This document shows positions 1 through 8,602 of a DNA stretch of 52,332 bases, piece after piece. The stretch comes from Planctomycetaceae bacterium (lineage in GTDB: Bacteria; Planctomycetota; Planctomycetia; Planctomycetales; Planctomycetaceae). The translations under genes were made by a program, and so were the position numbers. How positions within the stretch are numbered: position 1 is the stretch's first letter; each line of letters begins with the position of its first letter. The stretch is from positions 1 to 52,332 of the forward strand of contig JANQRQ010000358.1 of NCBI GenBank assembly GCA_028284485.1. Reading direction: 5' to 3'. Below the pieces are notes generated by a model. The model was not told the origin of the DNA. It was given only the letters and a program-made list of their open reading frames with translations, and made no database searches.

Positions 1-873
1 ATACCTCTAGGAGCAATCGAGCTGGAGAATTTCCCAGATGGAGAAATTAGCTGCCGGCTTGAACAGGATATCCGCGGGCGTGATGTTTTCCTGTTCCAGC
101 CGACCGGCCCGCCGGTGAACGACAACCTGATGGAACTGCTAATTATGATCGATGCGTGCACGCGCGCGAGCGCCGCACGTATCACGGTGGTCATGCCCTA
201 TTTTGGTTACGCCCGGCAGGACCGCAAAGACGCCGGCCGCGTCCCCATTACAGCGAAACTGGCGGCCAACCTGATTGTTAAAGCGGGGGCCGACCGAGTG
301 CTCACGATGGATTTGCACGCGGCACAAATCCAGGGCTTTTTCGATGTTCCGGTGGACCACTTGTATGCAGCGCCGATTTTGGACGACTATTTTCTGTCGC
401 TAAATCTCTCACCTGACGAAATCGTCGTCGTCAGCCCCGATGAGGGGAGCATTAAGCGGTCGCTACAACATGTGGAGCACCTGGGTGGCAACCTGGCCAT
501 CGTGGACAAGCGCCGGTCAAGCGCCATGGAGACGAAGCAGGCGAATTTGATTGGTGGCCCCTTGAAAGGCAAAACGGCGCTGTTGTTCGACGATATGATC
601 ACGACGGCGGGTTCGATCGTAGGAGCGGTTTTGATTGCCCATCAACACGGTGCAACTCGCATCTATGTGGGGACCTCGCACGCGGTTTTGTGCGGCCCGG
701 CGAAGCAACGACTGCAGGAAGCCCCGATCGAAGAAGTCGTCGTCACCAATAGCTTGCCAATTACCCCTGAAAAGTCGATTCCCAATTTGCGCGTGGTCAG
801 CGTTGCGCCGATTTTGGGGGAAGCGATTCGGCGCATTCATCGCAATGAATCGGTGAGCGTTTTGTTTCAATAA
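1..873 (+). CDS. prs: Ribose-phosphate pyrophosphokinase (5' end outside the window)
   Basis: Transfers pyrophosphate from ATP to ribose 5-phosphate to make PRPP for nucleotide, histidine and tryptophan synthesis; cytosolic. The reading frame is open from base 1, so the start lies upstream and about 290 residues are visible. Seen: the ENFPDGE segment, the PYFGYARQDRK flexible/ATP-binding loop, the LTMDLHAAQIQGFF metal-binding segment, VVSPDEG, and the PRPP-binding loop LFDDMITTAGS. The C-terminus is of normal length. The normal VVSPDxG has Glu here (PDEG), otherwise the family motifs are intact. It ends in TAA and faces the GH3-family gene tail to tail, about 200 bp away; no obvious terminator was seen between them. 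Confidence 0.96.
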   Translation: MPLGAIELENFPDGEISCRLEQDIRGRDVFLFQPTGPPVNDNLMELLIMIDACTRASAARITVVMPYFGYARQDRKDAGRVPITAKLAANLIVKAGADRVLTMDLHAAQIQGFFDVPVDHLYAAPILDDYFLSLNLSPDEIVVVSPDEGSIKRSLQHVEHLGGNLAIVDKRRSSAMETKQANLIGGPLKGKTALLFDDMITTAGSIVGAVLIAHQHGATRIYVGTSHAVLCGPAKQRLQEAPIEEVVVTNSLPITPEKSIPNLRVVSVAPILGEAIRRIHRNESVSVLFQ

Positions 874-1075
874 AGCGCGTTGCTCTTCGCAATGCCGGCG
901 ACGTACGAGCCGGGCAGAACAATCTTGTGCGACCGCGATGTGGGACGGTTTCATATTCTCTGAGAATACACGAAAGCCTTCTGATCGTTGTGCCTGGCGA
1001 GGCGTCACTTGCTGCTCCGGGGCACGACGCAGTTTGTCCGCTGGATGGTTCCGAATCGCACGATGCCTCGAGTGA

Positions 1076-2785
1076 CTATTGTTCTTCCTCGAGCGGTCGA
1101 TTTGCATACCGATTCACGAACTGTTCGCTCGATTCGAGGTCGGGGATCAGGCAGGGGTGTTTGTATTGTTCGATACTGCCCCCCAGCGACGATTGCCGAT
1201 CGCGCGCGAATTGTGTCCAAGTTCCGGACGGTAACGGGATTTCCTGCAGCTGTGCCAGCCGGCCCGAATTCCGTTTTTCGCGATACTCCGAATTCAGTTC
1301 CTGCAGGCGGTTGTCGACATTCTCCGCGAGCCGTTGCCCAACTTGCTGCGACGGTAAGTCGCTATTCTCGATCATCAATTGATATTGCGGTGGTTCGCCC
1401 CAGGACGGCATCACCGTGAATTGATCGAGCCGAAGATTCAACAACTCCAAGCAGTCTTTTACAGCATCGACCACTTGTGATTCTGAAAGCTTCTCTCCGG
1501 TGATATTGGAGATATGGGCGCCTTTATGCAGAAAGTTAAGGATGGGCGTCGTGTTGAAGAATCCGTCACACTGGACAACGTCGCAGATGTCGTATCGATA
1601 AAGACCCGACGATGTCGTCAACAGGATGTAGTAACATTCTCCAGGGACCAGTTCATGAGCTTCCAGAACATCGGGATTGTCGCTGCCGTATTGATCTTCA
1701 GGAACGAATTCGAAGTAATGCGTATCGATATCGAGGATCCCCCCCGGTTGTTCACCATTTAAGGGGATTGTCATTCGACCTTCGCTGGCGGAAAGCCCAT
1801 GGTCGCGAAAATGAACCGATGGAAAGTAGTCCCGCAGCGCCTCGAGATACGCACTACAGCTTCCCGACTTCCACACGGCCACGACATTCAGGTTTGGCCA
1901 ATAATCATCGGGAAGTAACCGGCCACGTTGATTGGCAGCTTGTTCGAGAGTCGTCGCCCGTCGCGGATCACGCCGAGAATAACGGCGTCGCAGTGCTTGC
2001 CGAATGTCTGCAGCGACGTTGTACTTGTTCGAAAGTGTGCCATCGCGAATGTCACGAATCAAAGTTTCCTTTTCCGAGTCCGCCAGTTTGGCCTGATGCA
2101 GAATCGTGCTGGGATTGGCCGTCATAAGCATGCCGACTTCAGGATCGGCAACCGCCAAGCGTAGTGCCGTGTAGTACTTTGCTTCGGGATCATCAATTTT
2201 CGCGATGATCGGCGGCAAGGTGTACAAAACGCGGATTGCTTTGCGTTGCACGCTGGCTGCCAAGCCGCTGATGTTTCCGCAGGGAATTCCCCCATCGGTC
2301 CGATATCGTTCGTGATCGCTACTCAGTTGAACGATTCTTTGCCGAGCCAATACCGGAAACTCGCCGTGCACTTGGATTGCCCAAATCTGCCAACCACGGC
2401 GGTAGTCGTCGAGAAATTTTTGTGTGACCGGAATGAATTTAGAATCGGATGTCGTGCCGCTACTGAGCGCAAACATCAACAGACGGTTGTTGGTTCCCAA
2501 CAGTGCCTGGCAATCGCCACGCTTCAGGCAATCGATGTCATTGCCGAAGAAATCGTACGTCGTCACCGGAATGCGGCGGCGAAAGTCGATCGGGTCGGCG
2601 AGGTTCGTAATGCCGTTACGTTGGCTGAAACGGCTGTCACTGTTGAGTGACAGCAATTCGCGCAGCACGCGCCGCTGTGTCGCTCGGCAGTCTTTAGTAC
2701 TTTCCTGGAACGATTGGAGTTGGCGGCGTAAACCGATACGCGTGAAAGTCCCCGCTTTGTCGAGCAGCACGGGCGGAATTCGCAT
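1076..2785 (-). CDS. GH3 auxin-responsive promoter family protein (acyl-adenylate/amide synthetase-like)
   Basis: A 569-aa protein of the GH3 family, a branch of the adenylate-forming (firefly luciferase-like) superfamily. Plant members conjugate amino acids to jasmonate or auxin; bacterial members have no settled substrate. Seen: an SSGTTSDSKFIPVT phosphate-binding loop near residue 110, GLSASEG in the position of the second ATP motif, and YRYDICDVVQ in the third, with a C-terminal domain carrying ITGEKLSE. There is no signal peptide, so it should be cytosolic. ATG start at 2785. The neighbours (prs, small basic protein) give no hint of the substrate. Family assignment is firm, reaction is inference. 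Confidence 0.9.
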   Translation of the reverse strand: MRIPPVLLDKAGTFTRIGLRRQLQSFQESTKDCRATQRRVLRELLSLNSDSRFSQRNGITNLADPIDFRRRIPVTTYDFFGNDIDCLKRGDCQALLGTNNRLLMFALSSGTTSDSKFIPVTQKFLDDYRRGWQIWAIQVHGEFPVLARQRIVQLSSDHERYRTDGGIPCGNISGLAASVQRKAIRVLYTLPPIIAKIDDPEAKYYTALRLAVADPEVGMLMTANPSTILHQAKLADSEKETLIRDIRDGTLSNKYNVAADIRQALRRRYSRRDPRRATTLEQAANQRGRLLPDDYWPNLNVVAVWKSGSCSAYLEALRDYFPSVHFRDHGLSASEGRMTIPLNGEQPGGILDIDTHYFEFVPEDQYGSDNPDVLEAHELVPGECYYILLTTSSGLYRYDICDVVQCDGFFNTTPILNFLHKGAHISNITGEKLSESQVVDAVKDCLELLNLRLDQFTVMPSWGEPPQYQLMIENSDLPSQQVGQRLAENVDNRLQELNSEYREKRNSGRLAQLQEIPLPSGTWTQFARDRQSSLGGSIEQYKHPCLIPDLESSEQFVNRYANRPLEEEQ

Positions 2786-2954
2786 GTGTCTTCGCCAAAA
2801 GGTGTTTCAGCTTTCCATGACCGTCAGAGCGGTAGCGCCCGACATCCGACTTCACACAACAGCAATCTGTTGTGTGGCGGATTCTTCCAATCGATCGCGA
2901 ATGAAGAATGAAGCATTGGGGTGTGCACATAAAAGAGAGTAGGCGTCGGCCAGA

Positions 2955-3185
2955 CTACTCTGTCTTGGTGGCTTCTTCTTCGCCTTCGCCCTCTTCTTCC
3001 TTCTTCTTCTTCTTCTTCTTGCCCACCGTTACTTTGATAACGCGAACTTTTGGCAAGCCGAGTGGACTTTGCCCGGGCAACCAGCGATCTTCCAATTCCA
3101 ACTGGGCAATTCGTTCGGCACGTTTCAGCACGTTTCGTGACCGCGCCAACCGGCCTTTTCGTTTGAGGGTTTTATCAATCGTCAC
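2955..3185 (-). CDS. Small basic protein of the Planctomycetes/Verrucomicrobia/Chlamydiae type
   Basis: A 76-aa very basic protein starting with GTG ([13 protein letters not shown]...), preceded on the minus strand by an AGGA ribosome-binding site. The conserved core reads [11 protein letters not shown], then ED-W, then [10 protein letters not shown], followed by a [12 protein letters not shown] tail. This matches my memory of the small-basic-protein family (TIGR04137-like) shared by the PVC phyla. Its function is not established; the size and charge suggest RNA or ribosome binding (inference). The tail is encoded by a pure trinucleotide run, see 3000-3020. No partner gene is evident; it lies between the GH3 gene and the divergent symporter gene. 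Confidence 0.82.
   Translation of the reverse strand: MTIDKTLKRKGRLARSRNVLKRAERIAQLELEDRWLPGQSPLGLPKVRVIKVTVGKKKKKKKEEEGEGEEEATKTE
3000..3020 (-). repeat. (AAG)7 microsatellite coding a lysine run
   Basis: Seven uninterrupted CTT triplets on the plus strand encode seven lysines, all as AAG, near the C-terminus of the small basic protein. An adjacent imperfect CTT/CTC tract (2972-2999) codes the Glu/Gly-rich end. Replication slippage here would change the tail length in steps of one residue without a frameshift. Confidence 0.9.
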
Positions 3186-3394
3186 GGGAACTTCCTGAAT
3201 CTATACGCTGTCGATTTGGATGGAATTTGTCGTGGAGAGACCGTCGCCAGGATTCGTCGAAACTTGCGGCGCCGGTGAAAGTTAGACATCTTAGGCAGTA
3301 CTGCAGAACAATGCAACAAACGAACGGGACTGTGACGGGCCGCCAGATTGCTGCCTGGGTGCCCCCGTTTCAGCACATCCCCGAAGGAAATGCG

Positions 3395-4954
3395 ATGAAT
3401 CCGGCTCTGTTCGAGACAAATTTTACAGGACTCGACTGGGCGATTGTGGCGATCTATTTGAGCGGTTCCATCGCAGTAGGAGTGATTGCAAACCGTTACG
3501 TGGGAAATCTTTCGGACTACCTGGTCGCAGGGCGCACGCTTCGCATTCGGCTGGCGCTCGCCTCGATGACCGGGACCGAACTTGGTTTGGTGACTGTCAT
3601 GTACAGTGCCGAACTCGGATTCAGCCAGCAGTTCGCCTCACTCTATTTGGGCCTGCTGGAGCTGACCGCATTATTTGCGGTTGGGGTGACCGGCTTTTTG
3701 GTTTACCGCTTGCGGCAGTCGTCGGTGATGACGATTCCGGAATATTATGCGAGTCGATATTCCGATGGAGTGCGGGTCGTTGGCGCGTCGGTCATGGTCA
3801 TTTCGGGCGTCCTCAACATGGGGTTGTTTCTCAAAGCTGGGTCGCAGTTTCTCACGGCGATCTCAGGCCTGGACGACGGCCTGTACCTCAAATGGATGAT
3901 GACCGGTCTGTTGCTATTGGTGCTGTTCTATACGGTTTTGGGTGGCATGGTTTCCGTGGTCATAACCGACCTGATCCAATTCTTGGTCCTCGGGTCGGCA
4001 ATGGTGCTGGTTAGCGGTTACATTGTTTACGACGTTGGTTGGCAGGGGTTTTCCAGCATCGTGACGGAACAATCCGCCTACATCGATCCCACCAATGCGA
4101 CGAATCCCTCGGGTCAGGGATCGGGCATCGGTTGGTTAGTCATCGTTCAAATGGCGATCGTCATTTTCTCGGCCGCTTTGCTCTGGCCTCCCTCGGCATC
4201 GCGCATTCTTTCAGTCCATAGCCCACAGGTCGCCCAGCGTCTGTACTTACTTAGCAGTGTGTCACTGTTATCACGACGTGCCCTGCCGATTCTGTGGGGC
4301 ATCGGGGCTTACGTCTTCTTCACGCAAAGTGACGGTCTGAATGCCGCCTTCGACGCAGCGATTGACGAGGGACGGATTTCCACGATTTCCGCGATGCCGT
4401 TGTATTTGGCAAAGATCATTCCAGCGGGGCTCTTGGGGCTGATCACCGCCGGTATGGTTGCGGCGTTCATGTCGACCCACGACAGCTACCTGTTGTGCTG
4501 GAGCAGCGTCATTACGCAGGACATTGTGGCGCCGATTTTTGGTTCGATCAGCCAACGGGGCCGAATTACGCTGACGCGGATCTCGATTCTGGCCATTGGT
4601 GCCGTTTTGTTGGTGTGGGGCCTGTGGTACGAAGTTTCGAGCAATCTTTGGCAGTACATGGCCGTTACCGGAACGGTTTATCTGGCCGGTGCCTTTCCCG
4701 TTGTCGCCGGCGGTTTATATTGGAAGCGGGCGAGCAATGTCGGCGCTTATGCCGCACTTATTGGAGGGCTCTTGGGACTAACGGCGATGGATCCTGTCAT
4801 CAAAGCTTTGAACGGAGCAGGAATCGATTTGAATGCAGCACATTTGTCGATATTGACGTTTGCTGTTTCCTCGATTCTGTTCGTCGTTGGATCGTGGCTA
4901 TGTCCCAACGGCAACAAGTCCGTCGAGGCAGCCAACCCAGGAGGCGACACATGA
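3395..4954 (+). CDS. Sodium:solute symporter (SSS family)
   Basis: A 519-aa inner-membrane secondary transporter that should couple solute uptake to Na+. Start chosen at ATG 3395, giving MNPALFETNFTGLDW, with GAAGGA just upstream; the frame is open further upstream but that part is unlike a symporter. Hydrophobic segments repeat through the whole length, about 13 in number. SSS-typical pieces are VAGRTLRIRLALASMTGTELG in helix 2 (key GTELG), PEYYASRY after helix 3, and GLITAGMVAAFMSTHDS in the region of helix 8. The substrate cannot be read from sequence. The last four bases (ATGA) overlap the start of a 62-aa membrane protein, implying co-translation. Confidence 0.92.
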   Translation: MNPALFETNFTGLDWAIVAIYLSGSIAVGVIANRYVGNLSDYLVAGRTLRIRLALASMTGTELGLVTVMYSAELGFSQQFASLYLGLLELTALFAVGVTGFLVYRLRQSSVMTIPEYYASRYSDGVRVVGASVMVISGVLNMGLFLKAGSQFLTAISGLDDGLYLKWMMTGLLLLVLFYTVLGGMVSVVITDLIQFLVLGSAMVLVSGYIVYDVGWQGFSSIVTEQSAYIDPTNATNPSGQGSGIGWLVIVQMAIVIFSAALLWPPSASRILSVHSPQVAQRLYLLSSVSLLSRRALPILWGIGAYVFFTQSDGLNAAFDAAIDEGRISTISAMPLYLAKIIPAGLLGLITAGMVAAFMSTHDSYLLCWSSVITQDIVAPIFGSISQRGRITLTRISILAIGAVLLVWGLWYEVSSNLWQYMAVTGTVYLAGAFPVVAGGLYWKRASNVGAYAALIGGLLGLTAMDPVIKALNGAGIDLNAAHLSILTFAVSSILFVVGSWLCPNGNKSVEAANPGGDT

Positions 4955-5139
4955 AAGTCTGGATGACCTTATGGACGATCCTTCTGGCGCTGAGTGGTCT
5001 TTCGTTGACGGTACTGCTGTTTGTCATCGGCTCTGGATGTGTAAGCGAGTTAAAACAAATGCTGCACGAACTTAAGGAGCATGTCGATGACGCGCAACCG
5101 ATCGGCGACGACGTACGATCCCGACAGGAATCGCGTTAA
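4951..5139 (+). CDS. Small single-pass membrane protein coupled to the symporter
   Basis: A 62-aa protein starting MKVWMTLWTILLALSG. One hydrophobic helix spans about residues 5-28, followed by a charged amphipathic tail (SELKQMLHELKEHVDD). Its ATG shares ATGA with the symporter stop codon, the classical arrangement for translational coupling. I do not recognise a named family. By analogy with small accessory proteins beside other sodium symporters it may be a subunit or stability factor of the transporter (inference). The same frame is open further upstream, but that stretch only shadows the symporter gene. Confidence 0.75.
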   Translation: MKVWMTLWTILLALSGLSLTVLLFVIGSGCVSELKQMLHELKEHVDDAQPIGDDVRSRQESR

Positions 5140-5390
5140 GTCAAGTTGTTCCCTATCTGCCGGTGCGTTACCCGTTTTACTATCGGTTTAAATTTGTGCG
5201 GTGCGCGAGAACTTTCGTGCCGCGCCGACACTTTGGGTTACGACCAGAATCAACCGGAAGTGCCGGGTCAATCCTGGCCCGACCAACGGATCGCGTGAAT
5301 TTGTGAGTGCTGCGATTGCCCGGTCGGCTGCGAAATAGAGATTTCTCAGCAGAACGATTGAATCATCGGCAGAATTGCTGTTTGCTGTAC

Positions 5391-5486
5391 TACAGCGTTT
5401 TGCGCTGACTTGTGGCCGCGACAATCTCGTTTTGTTCTAGGATCGTTGGTGCCCACGAGCCAGAACGCCTACGAGAAAAAGTAAAC
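5391..5486 (+). repeat. Copy 1 of a three-copy structured intergenic element
   Basis: Lies in the 539-bp gap 5140-5678, which otherwise shows nothing recognisable. Seen: a small hairpin AGCG-TTTTG-CGCT, then GACTTGTGGCCGCGACAAT, CTCGTTTTG, a 23-nt spacer, AGCCAGAACGCC and AAAAAGTAAAC. The other copies are at 44072-44170 and 46221-46306 in the same orientation. The distance from GTTTTG to AGCCAG is exactly 23 nt in all three. The second stem (TGGT...GCCA) is weaker here than in copies 2 and 3. Could be a REP/MITE-like element or a structured RNA element. Confidence 0.75.
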
Positions 5487-5678
5487 GGCTCGAAACGACG
5501 CGCGATGATTCTGCCGGAGCTGTGGGGTTTCGCGAATTTGCTGGTACCGCTATGTTGTGATCGTCGCGCCGAGCACAATTGAATTGTGGCAATCGAGCGG
5601 CGAAGTCGCTCCCCCGGCGCGTCGTTTTGAGCTTCATCATCACTGCCCGTCTTCATGATTCCGGGCATCGGTTTACGA

Positions 5679-5834
5679 ATGAGTGAGATTACGCGAAAAC
5701 TTCTGTTCACGGCAGCATGCCTCATTCTCCCTGTCTTGTGGGGCGTGTTGGTGAATTGGTTGTTTAATCTGTGGCAGTCGGCGCGCACCGAAAAGACCGA
5801 AGATGAACCTGTGTTTCCCGACTATCAGATTTGA
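5679..5834 (+). CDS. 51-aa membrane protein, hypothetical
   Basis: A short gene reading MSEITRKLLFTAACLILP, then VLWGVLVNWLFNLW, then a polar tail ending PVFPDYQI. One strong transmembrane segment covers about residues 8-32, with basic residues before it (positive-inside) and a charged C-terminal tail. Tryptophan-rich VLWGVLVNWLFNLW followed by an acidic tail ending in DYQI looks like a real protein and not noise. No named family is recognised, though similar tiny proteins seem familiar from planctomycetes (inference). It lies between the repeat at 5391-5486 and the TSUP gene, all on the plus strand. Confidence 0.65.
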   Translation: MSEITRKLLFTAACLILPVLWGVLVNWLFNLWQSARTEKTEDEPVFPDYQI

Positions 5835-6054
5835 GGCCCTGCCGGAGCAAAGATTTAAGGTTGTCTGTCATGCATATTTGCCCGAGACCCAACGAGAGTC
5901 AGGCTCTGCTCGATTTGTTCAACATCAAAATCAGAGATTGACCCGGCGTGGCCGGTTTACTCGGGCCGCAACCAAAAAGTCACGACTTTTGGAAGATTTG
6001 CGCGCCATGCACAAATTTCAACTGTTTGTAGAACAGCACTAAGGCGTATTCGGG

Positions 6055-6936
6055 ATGAAATTCGAAACGCTGGAATTTGTATTGGCCGGACTGGCAGGTG
6101 GGGGAGTCGGATTTATTTCGGGAGTCTTCGGTGTTGGCGGCGGATTCTTAATTGTTCCCGTACTGAATATTGTGCTTGGCATCGAGTTTCAATATGCGGC
6201 GGGTGCCAGCGTCTGTCAGGTACTGGGTCCTGCAACGACATCGTTGTTATCACGCAGAATTCGGCTAGATGATTTTCGCCTGCCTCTCACGATTTCTGGT
6301 GGCTTACTGTTCGGGGTCTTTGCCGGTGCGCAAGCACTGGAATCGATGCTGCACGTCGGAAAGGTCGTCATATTCGACAAAGAGGTCTGGCTAGCTGACC
6401 TGGTGGGGCTGGCGATTTACTTCGTTTTGTTATTGAGTGTCGGTCTGTTCGCCATTTGGGAAGTCCATCGCACGAAACTCAATCGCCCCCTGCGACGGGG
6501 ATGGCTGACCGCCTGGCATATTCCGCCGTTTGCGTCATTTCCCGAATTCGATTCCGATCGAATTTCGATTGCTGTGTTGGCCTGGTTCGGTGTCGGCGTT
6601 GGATTCCTTTCCGGATTGTTGGGAATGAGCGGGGGCTTGGTCCTATTACCGGGATTGATCTATCTGCTGGGAGTCAAAACTCATCAATCGGTAATCAGTT
6701 CGTTGATCATTGTGTGGATCATCTCTGCTCAGGCGACAGCCGCTCATGCCTGGAACGGTTTCGTCGATTTGGGACTGGTGATGGCATTGCTATTTGGCGG
6801 AACAATCGGCGCACGGCTGGGGACAGAACTGAGTGTGAAACTCCGTGGACCGAAACTGCGTGAAGGCTTCGGATGGCTACTATTGTTCACGTCGGCCATG
6901 ATCGGCTTCCGGCTTTTATGGCTACTGTTGCCATAG
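6055..6936 (+). CDS. TSUP-family permease (TauE/SafE, DUF81)
   Basis: A 293-aa integral membrane protein of the sulfite exporter TauE/SafE family, which moves small sulfur-containing or organic anions across the inner membrane. Seen: two copies of the family hallmark, GVGFISGVFGVGGGFLIVP near residue 20 and GVGFLSGLLGMSGGLVLLP near residue 190, each starting a bundle of hydrophobic helices. This internal duplication is typical. ATG start at 6055. The substrate is not predictable; no sulfur-metabolism genes are adjacent. Confidence 0.9.
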   Translation: MKFETLEFVLAGLAGGGVGFISGVFGVGGGFLIVPVLNIVLGIEFQYAAGASVCQVLGPATTSLLSRRIRLDDFRLPLTISGGLLFGVFAGAQALESMLHVGKVVIFDKEVWLADLVGLAIYFVLLLSVGLFAIWEVHRTKLNRPLRRGWLTAWHIPPFASFPEFDSDRISIAVLAWFGVGVGFLSGLLGMSGGLVLLPGLIYLLGVKTHQSVISSLIIVWIISAQATAAHAWNGFVDLGLVMALLFGGTIGARLGTELSVKLRGPKLREGFGWLLLFTSAMIGFRLLWLLLP

Positions 6937-7012
6937 CCGCCGAGGAAGGGCAGAATCGATTGCGGCAATGAAATAAGTCAACAAGAGCGCTCCACACCAA
7001 GGAACAAATGGC

Positions 7013-7594
7013 ATGGCTGATAAAAAAATTCTGATTCTGACTGGCGACTACGTCGAAGACTACGAAATGATGATTCCCTTTCACGCGCTGCAAATGGCTG
7101 GCTATACGGTCCACGCTGTTTGTCCCGACAAAAAGGCGGGCGATCAAATCGCCACGTCGATCCACGATTTCGAAGGGGACCAAACCTACACTGAGAAGAA
7201 GGGGCATAACTTTACGCTCAATGCGACCTTCGCAGAAGTGAATTCGGCCGATTATGATGCCGTCCTCATTCCCGGCGGACGTGCTCCCGAATATATTCGC
7301 CTTAACGAACGCGTCATTGCCATCGTGCGCGAGTTCGCCCAGGCGGAAAAACCGATCGCCGCCATTTGTCACGGCTTGCAAGTACTGGCCGCTGCCGGCG
7401 TGCTCAAAGGACGCACTTGTACGGCCTATCCTGCTTGTGGCCCCGATGTGACACTGGCTGGCGGAACCTACAAGGAGATCCCGCTCGACGAAGCTCATGT
7501 CGAGGGGAACTTGATTACCGCACCGGCATGGCCGGCCCAACCGGCTTGGTTGCGCGGATTATTAGATGTGCTGGGTGCCAAGATTGAGCTTTGA
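7013..7594 (+). CDS. DJ-1/PfpI family protein
   Basis: A 193-aa protein of the DJ-1/PfpI superfamily (class I glutamine amidotransferase-like fold). Members include intracellular peptidases, glyoxalases and deglycases. Seen: [13 protein letters not shown] with the conserved acidic residues near 15-18, [13 protein letters not shown], and the nucleophile elbow [15 protein letters not shown] with Cys119 and His120. The CHG version with the AYPACGPD segment is like the PfpI branch. No signal peptide. ATG start with GGAACAAATGGC upstream. A stress or repair role is inference from family. Confidence 0.92.
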   Translation: MADKKILILTGDYVEDYEMMIPFHALQMAGYTVHAVCPDKKAGDQIATSIHDFEGDQTYTEKKGHNFTLNATFAEVNSADYDAVLIPGGRAPEYIRLNERVIAIVREFAQAEKPIAAICHGLQVLAAAGVLKGRTCTAYPACGPDVTLAGGTYKEIPLDEAHVEGNLITAPAWPAQPAWLRGLLDVLGAKIEL

Positions 7595-7646
7595 ATCTTG
7601 GCGATGTTTTCTCCTTCATCGATTCGCGTGACCGGAGTGCGTCGAA

Positions 7647-8120
7647 ATGGATAGCGGGAAGATCTGGTTGACGCTTGGAGCAGCAATGGGAGGGCTGGGT
7701 GTTGTGGCCGGCTCGTTCGCTGCACACGGCTTGGACTCGTACTTTACGGAAAAGTACGCTGGCGAAACTCGTTCGTATGCCGGCTCTGAGATCCCCGCTT
7801 CCGAGAAGTATCTGAACGATTTTAAAACCGGTGCAACGTATCAAATGTATCACGCGTTCGGTTTGATCGCGGTCGGTTTGTTGTCGGGCAGTGTCAAAAA
7901 GCGTTCACTCGATGTGGCTGGCTGGTGCTTTGCCGGGGGAATTGTTTTCTTCTGTGGCAGTTTGTACGTCTTGACAATCACCGGGATGCGCTGGCTCGGG
8001 ATGGTGGCACCCATCGGCGGTTTGTTGATGATCGCCGGCTGGGTTGCGTTGGCGGTCGCCGCTTGTCCCTGCGCACCGAAAGCGAACGATTCGGATGAAA
8101 ACGGAACCAGCGAAACGTGA
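7647..8120 (+). CDS. DUF423 family membrane protein
   Basis: A 157-aa inner-membrane protein of the DUF423 family (YgdD/YwdK-like), of unknown biochemical role. Seen: GAAMGGLGVVAGSFAAHGL at the N-terminus, which is the family signature, the QMYHAFGLIAVGLL helix, GGIVFFCGSLYVL and LGMVAPIGGLLMIAGWVAL, giving four hydrophobic segments. The loop at residues 35-55 is a little longer than in short family members. It follows the PfpI gene by 52 bp and may be co-transcribed. A low-complexity hydrophilic tail ends the protein. Confidence 0.88.
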   Translation: MDSGKIWLTLGAAMGGLGVVAGSFAAHGLDSYFTEKYAGETRSYAGSEIPASEKYLNDFKTGATYQMYHAFGLIAVGLLSGSVKKRSLDVAGWCFAGGIVFFCGSLYVLTITGMRWLGMVAPIGGLLMIAGWVALAVAACPCAPKANDSDENGTSET

Positions 8121-8180
8121 TTCGGTTTTATTTCCAACCACCTTTGATCCACCGACCCCGTTTTCACAAATGATCAAAAC

Positions 8181-8378
8181 CCCCTCCCGGACGCGACCGC
8201 GTCCGACCTCCCCCGCGAGCGGGAGAGGTGACAACTTAGCGCTTCGGCATGACCTCATCGATTCATCTTCTGGAGCGATACGCCCTGTTCGCGTTATGAA
8301 CTTCCAAACTGGGACTGCGATCGAACCATCGTTACCTCTCCCCCTGGGAGAGGTCGGCCGCAGGCCGGGAGAGGGCAA
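8181..8378. repeat. REPIN-like pair of inverted GC-rich palindromes
   Basis: Fills much of the 482-bp gap 8121-8602. Left arm 8181-8229: hairpin GGACGCG-AC-CGCGTCC, then near-palindrome ACCTCCCCCGC-GA-GCGGGAGAGGT. Right arm 8334-8375: hairpin ACCTCTCCC-CCT-GGGAGAGGT, then CGGCC-GCA-GGCCG and GGAGAGGG. The reverse complement of the right arm lines up with the left arm (CCTCCCGG..., CCGACCTC..., GGGAGAGGTNAC), so two REP-like units face each other across about 100 bp. This resembles REP doublets or MITEs moved by RAYT-type transposases, none of which is in the window. Similar CTCTCCC/GGGAGAGG repeats are common in many genomes. Confidence 0.75.
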
Positions 8379-8602
8379 AGTATTGTTGCACAAATGAATG
8401 ACGTAGTGCGCTCGAAGACAACGATCTCTCACAATTCGACACTTCATTCTGATTGAGCATTAGGCGAGAACACTTTTAGATACGACAAGTCCTCCCGATA
8501 TCGGTATTCTCGGAATAGTCGACTTTGTCGCAGCGTTCCGCCACCCCGACATGGGAAAGATCATCTTCGTTTCGAATCAATCATCCTCCTGGAGCTGACT
8601 TC

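Noticed and set aside
5803..6042. 79-codon frame upstream of the TSUP gene
   Set aside because: It overlaps the better supported 51-aa gene in another frame and its composition looks random.
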